64,000 nt of DNA from Rotaria macrura (lineage: Eukaryota; Rotifera; Eurotatoria; Philodinida; Philodinidae). Made by a program: the position numbers and the translations under genes. The stretch is taken from assembly GCA_900239685.1 (NCBI GenBank), contig OENT01000148.1, positions 122,463 through 186,462 on the forward strand, read 5' to 3'. Under the pieces are notes generated by a model. It ran no database searches. It was not told the origin of the DNA and saw nothing but the letters and a program-made list of their open reading frames with translations. This document shows positions 60,307 through 64,000 of the stretch, one piece after another. Positions within the stretch are counted from its first letter, which is position 1; each line of letters starts with the position of its first letter.

Positions 60307-62094
60307 AAAACATTTTTGTCTGCTCTATCCCATGAGAATATGTGAATCGGTCGTGGATCTTTTTCAGAGGGAAGCATCAGTTCACATTTCTAAAGAATGA
60401 CTGTTTGGGTCTATCGTAGAAGAAATGACCAGTGGGATATTTCGAGCATTGTTTGCTCGATCCGTTACCGATGAATATTTGATAAAACGTAGATACGACG
60501 ACAATTGTTTCAACTAAAGAAACAAAATGAAAAAAACTTTCACTCAATTTTCGGCAATATCCCAGTAACAGTCGAAAGAACTGTTCGTCAGTAGAATATT
60601 TGAGTGAAAGTTGTGTTCGAATGAATATACTATTTGCTCGCTTTGATTAAAAATAAGCATTGATCGTCAGACCAAAATAACTTTACTAGTAGTGCTCATT
60701 CTACTGACTTTCTAAACCTGTTTGAAAATAAGGCACTGTGATTAAAGCTAAGACTTTTATCTAAATCTTGCAACACTTTTTCAATCATGGATATGTATAA
60801 TCGACATAGAAAACGCATTTTATTTCTCTTACACGTTTCTATGAAAGTCTTATCCCTGTATGATTTTCCAAACTCATCTTTGAGTCACTCATCATGACTA
60901 CTCTGCGGGACACCACTTCGGAGTCAATTAACTTCAGAAACAGTCCTTTATTTATTTGAAAAAATTCTTCAGAAATCGTTCTCATCTGGAACTATTAGAA
61001 AAGGTATCAACGATATGAATTTTCGACGTCTTACTATTGGATAAGACAAGACCTACATTCACAATCATCCACTCTTAACTAAAGCTACACTTCGACACCC
61101 ACATCCTCATGAATTTAGCGACCACTCCATACATTATTATTGCATTAGTCTATCTAATCTAATGGCTGCTTCAGAATGAGTTATATATTGCATTTCAAAT
61201 GTTTACAGAGTTACCCAATAGGTTCTACAGTTTCAATCAATTGATCTCAAATAGTTTTTGCATTTTTATCTACTACTCTTTACCTCTATGATATGATGCA
61301 TTCATCTTGTTCGATCAAATCGTTTATGAGAAATTAGAACTAATCGAATTTCTCCTCAAAGAGCTTTCAGTGGCAAGGAAACACTCAATGTATCTCGTGT
61401 CATACCTCCCGAGTCTATCCAGCGGAAATACCATGTCTGAGCTATTTTGGAATTCGCAGACCGTATGTCTATCAGATATCCATTTTAAGTTTTATTGACA
61501 GAACTTCCTCAATTTCGAGAAGTTTTTGTCCTATCTCATGCAAAATGATAGGTAAGATAAAAGGAGAAGCATTGGCAGAAGATTGAATAAAATCAATTGA
61601 GAAGCAACCGACGTGAAATAGAGGGCAATGCTTTTTTAGCAGTGATCCAACTCTGGCTCCCACAATCATGTAAACACGATTTTGTGTCCGTTTCATTCGT
61701 ACTCTGACAAACTGGCAACGGATAACTATACTGACATGTGTTATCCTAAATACACCTATCACTGTGAATGACGTCATTTCTGTTGTTCCTTTGTTCAGGA
61801 AGAATATTTAGATAATCGAAGGAAAATAAACGGATAGGCTTTATTCGATAATTCCTACTGAATACCGTCGCGAAAAAACAAGAGAAAGATATGATAAACG
61901 AAATGCTGCACGTCGAAGTGAAAAATTAGAAAAAAAATCATGTGAAATATCTAGATTTTACCCGAGCAATACAAATACGAAAATAAATTAGTAAATATGA
62001 AGAGAAACTGATAATGTTAGACCCAAGTAAACAGCACGCTACAATAAAAACGATAGGTTGAGAGAGAAAATAGAAAACGTAACTGTAAATCAGA
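60307..62094. other. Region without recognised genes
   Basis: No coding exon is supported. Around 61,300-61,780 the base composition is a little richer in G and C and open frames exist on both strands, but none shows a domain. It could be a decayed gene. Confidence 0.4.
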
Positions 62095-62345
62095 CAAAAT
62101 ACGGCGTTTCTACGGAAGTATACTGCAACAATACGGTGCAATATGGTTGACCGTATTCTATCCGTAATATATGGCAAAACGGCCATATTCGGAGCGTATA
62201 AGATACGGATAGAATACGGGCAATACAACTGCGTCCATTCATACGTAGTAATACGGACCGAAAACGGTCGGTATTTACTCCATAAACTGCCGTAAAGAGT
62301 CCGTTTTTTTCTCTTTTACTGTCAGAAAACGGACCGTAACCGGTA
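62095..62345. repeat. Cluster of ATACGG/CCGTAT motifs
   Basis: Within 250 bases ATACGG or its complement (or a one-base variant such as CCGTAA) occurs about ten times in both orientations, e.g. at 62100, 62133, 62151, 62160, 62204, 62213, 62251 and 62292. CG-containing hexamers are rare elsewhere in this AT-rich window, so the clustering is not compositional. The function is unknown. Confidence 0.75.
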
Positions 62346-62727
62346 TCCGTTTTGATCGACCTGGGTTATTGTAGCGGTTTTCGTTATCTGTAGTTTATTC
62401 TTCCAAACATTTACGAAAGAGAAATAACATACAGATGAGTGAGGAGGAACGGATAGGTAGGATGAGTCAAGAATGACTAGTGAACAAGGGTATTTATATG
62501 AACGCACAAAAGAGAGAGAAAGAGAACAACGAAAAGAAGAGAAAAATAATAAAGAGATTGACTACTCACAGTGATGTATGTATGACGGATAAACCCGTCA
62601 CACTTATTTCTTCAAAATATTCTTCTATGTTCTCTCTTGTCACCTTTGAACGAAATAAGTGCCGTTACTGATTGAGAGTTATAACATTATGAAGCGTCCC
62701 CATGTCGTCCATAAAGGTTAAATAGCA

Positions 62728-62840
62728 CCGTTATAACGGCGCTATAGCGATCAGACTGTGGCCCCGTTTTTAGCGCTTCGCTATGTCCGCTATAGTGCGA
62801 TATAACGGCATTGCGAAGACGATATTGCGCGCTATAGCGT
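62728..62840. repeat. Palindrome cluster CCGTTATAACGG / CGCTATAGCG
   Basis: A perfect 12-bp palindrome CCGTTATAACGG (62728-62739) is followed directly by the perfect 10-bp palindrome CGCTATAGCG (62740-62749). That 10-mer recurs at 62830-62839. Between them lie TAGCGCTTCGCTA (62771-62783) and CCGCTATAGTGCGATATAACGGC. The block is GC-rich beside AT-rich flanks. Confidence 0.85.
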
Positions 62841-63047
62841 GACAATTTTCACGATTGTTGTACTTCTATACACAGACACCTCTACTATACCTTGATAATT
62901 CATACTTAAATGTTCATTTCCAGAAAAGTCGTATGATTATTTTTTTCTAAATAGTATTTGAATAAATTTAAAAGATACATTTTATGAATATAAGCAGCCA
63001 AAAAGAAAACAACACTTGTAAAAAAAAGAATTAGCTAGTGTACAAAA

Positions 63048-63410
63048 TTAGTCGATTGTTTGTAGAACAGGTTTTATTTTCCTCATTGTGACCGGTCTCG
63101 TAGCAGGAAAAACATCACGTAGCCATTCATTTAACATTTGTTCCAGTTGTTCTTCACCAAGTTTGAATTAAGCACGAACAGCTTCTTAAAATAAAATACA
63201 AAAGTTTCTCCATGACAGAAAAAACGGAAATATTACCTTTGATCAAATTATATGTATTGTCGTTATAAGCGTCTGCTGTTTGTAGAGCAGCCAGCTCTTC
63301 CATGGTGTACATCAGTTTTATAAGAGCCGTTAGATAGAGATTTGTTTCGTATTTTTCCCAGGAATTTCGACTAAATCAAAGCCACGCTCGTTGTCAGATG
63401 ATTTCAACAC
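63048..63410 (-). pseudogene. Decayed two-exon gene fragment
   Basis: Two minus-strand exon-like blocks, about 63410-63237 (or starting later, near 63372) and 63184-63048, join in phase: NTYNLIK then EAVRA. They read RNSWEKYETNLYLTALIKL, MYTMEELAALQTADAYND, then GEEQLEQMLNEWLRDVFP and TRPVTMRKIKPVLQT. A TAA at 63168-63170 interrupts the second block, and the first part of the upstream block is in another frame. This looks like a broken copy of a real protein, perhaps a fragment of a host gene. I do not recognise the family. Confidence 0.4.
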
Positions 63411-63518
63411 CTACATATCGAAAAGAAAATATAGCAAAAGATCACACTCTGTAAAGACGAAGACAAACTTGTATCACCACTGTACCTAAATTCTCTCTAC
63501 TGAAAGGAGGGTCTTAGG

Positions 63519-63540
63519 AGGGTGTGGGTGTGGGTGTGGT
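63519..63540. repeat. Telomere-like TGTGGG tract
   Basis: AGGGTGTGGGTGTGGGTGTGG: two complete TGTGGG units and parts of two more, in the same orientation as the tract at 53067. The surrounding 100 bases are GC-richer (GTCGGTGTCGGTG follows). It could be an interstitial telomeric remnant. Confidence 0.5.
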
Positions 63541-64000
63541 AGGTTCTTCGTCGGTGTCGGTGATGTTGAGAATATAAGTAAGGAAAGGCACAGTCCCCAC
63601 GCACATCTCCAGCCACTCGGTGAATACCCCATCATGGCTGGTTTGTGAAAGCATCAAGCTCATCTGATGGGTACAGCGTAGAAAATATGAAAGTAATCAT
63701 TTGGCTTTTAGTTTAGGGGAAACGTGAATATTTGACATGAGAATGATTAATGAATAGTGAAAGTATGCTGATTAATTTGGTTTTCTTGTAATGATTTAAA
63801 CCGTCGACGATTTTATCGATATGCTTTGAAATAACTGCTCAAATGGAATAAGTCGAATGTTTAATTTCCTGAAAGTTTTGGCTTTTCGGATACAAAACTG
63901 TCTGAAAGTTTTTCGTTTTATTGATAAGTAAGCTCGATGATACATTTTTCATGTTGTTTTGATACGTTTCAAATTGTGATAAACGATAATTGACCTTCGG
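63541..64000. other. Right end of window, nothing recognised
   Basis: Begins GC-richer and returns to AT-rich sequence. No coding exon is supported before the window ends. Confidence 0.4.

Noticed and set aside
1..64000. tRNA, rRNA or CRISPR array
   Set aside because: No cloverleaf with a GGTTCGAATCC-type arm, no conserved rRNA block and no regularly spaced repeats were seen by eye; a covariance-model scan could still find a tRNA.

Overview
The window is nuclear DNA of a small, intron-rich animal, most likely a bdelloid rotifer (Adineta/Rotaria type). Reasons: strongly AT-rich sequence; many short GT-AG introns of about 50-60 bases beside a few long ones; clear animal orthologues (glypican, WAPL, phosducin-like, NUDT9, SAR1); two ADP-ribosyltransferase (ART) genes, one fused to tetratricopeptide repeats and one to ankyrin repeats, an architecture abundant in bdelloids; and short TGTGGG tracts, the telomere repeat I recall for bdelloids. 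The species call is inference. I rebuilt exon structures by hand from splice sites and reading phase. Every multi-exon gene listed sums to an intact frame.

Layout. 0-8.4 kb is mostly empty, with one single-coding-exon gene resembling the immediate early response (IER) family. 8.4-13.1 kb is a complete six-exon glypican (minus strand). 13-24 kb holds no recognised gene but contains a 2.8 kb foldback structure with two 839-bp arms that differ at one base. 23.9-28.1 kb is a type I membrane C-type lectin (plus). 28.4-33.8 kb is cohesin release factor WAPL (minus), head-to-head with phosducin-like protein (34.0-37.8 kb, plus), which is tail-to-tail with NUDT9 ADP-ribose pyrophosphatase (37.9-40.9 kb, minus). 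Next come a cysteine-rich secreted or surface protein with an internal duplication (41.4-42.3 kb, minus) and the SAR1 small GTPase (43.7-44.7 kb, minus).

From 45 kb rightwards the character changes. There is a hAT transposase relic, a hAT-like element with an almost perfect 8-bp target duplication, a TPR-ART gene (48.3-50.8 kb, minus), an old foldback element, a third hAT-like element and an ankyrin-ART gene (55.6-60.3 kb, plus) with a 3.3 kb intron. The two ART genes point away from each other across a block of mobile DNA. The last 2 kb holds palindrome-rich motif clusters, a decayed gene fragment and a telomere-like tract. This looks like a conserved gene block grading into an accessory, transposon-rich zone.

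Functionally, SAR1 (COPII budding), WAPL (cohesin unloading), PDCL (CCT/G-beta-gamma folding) and NUDT9 (ADP-ribose clearance) are housekeeping genes. Glypican, the lectin and the Cys-rich protein act at the cell surface or outside the cell. The ART genes belong to a rapidly expanding family. No tRNA, rRNA or CRISPR array was recognised.
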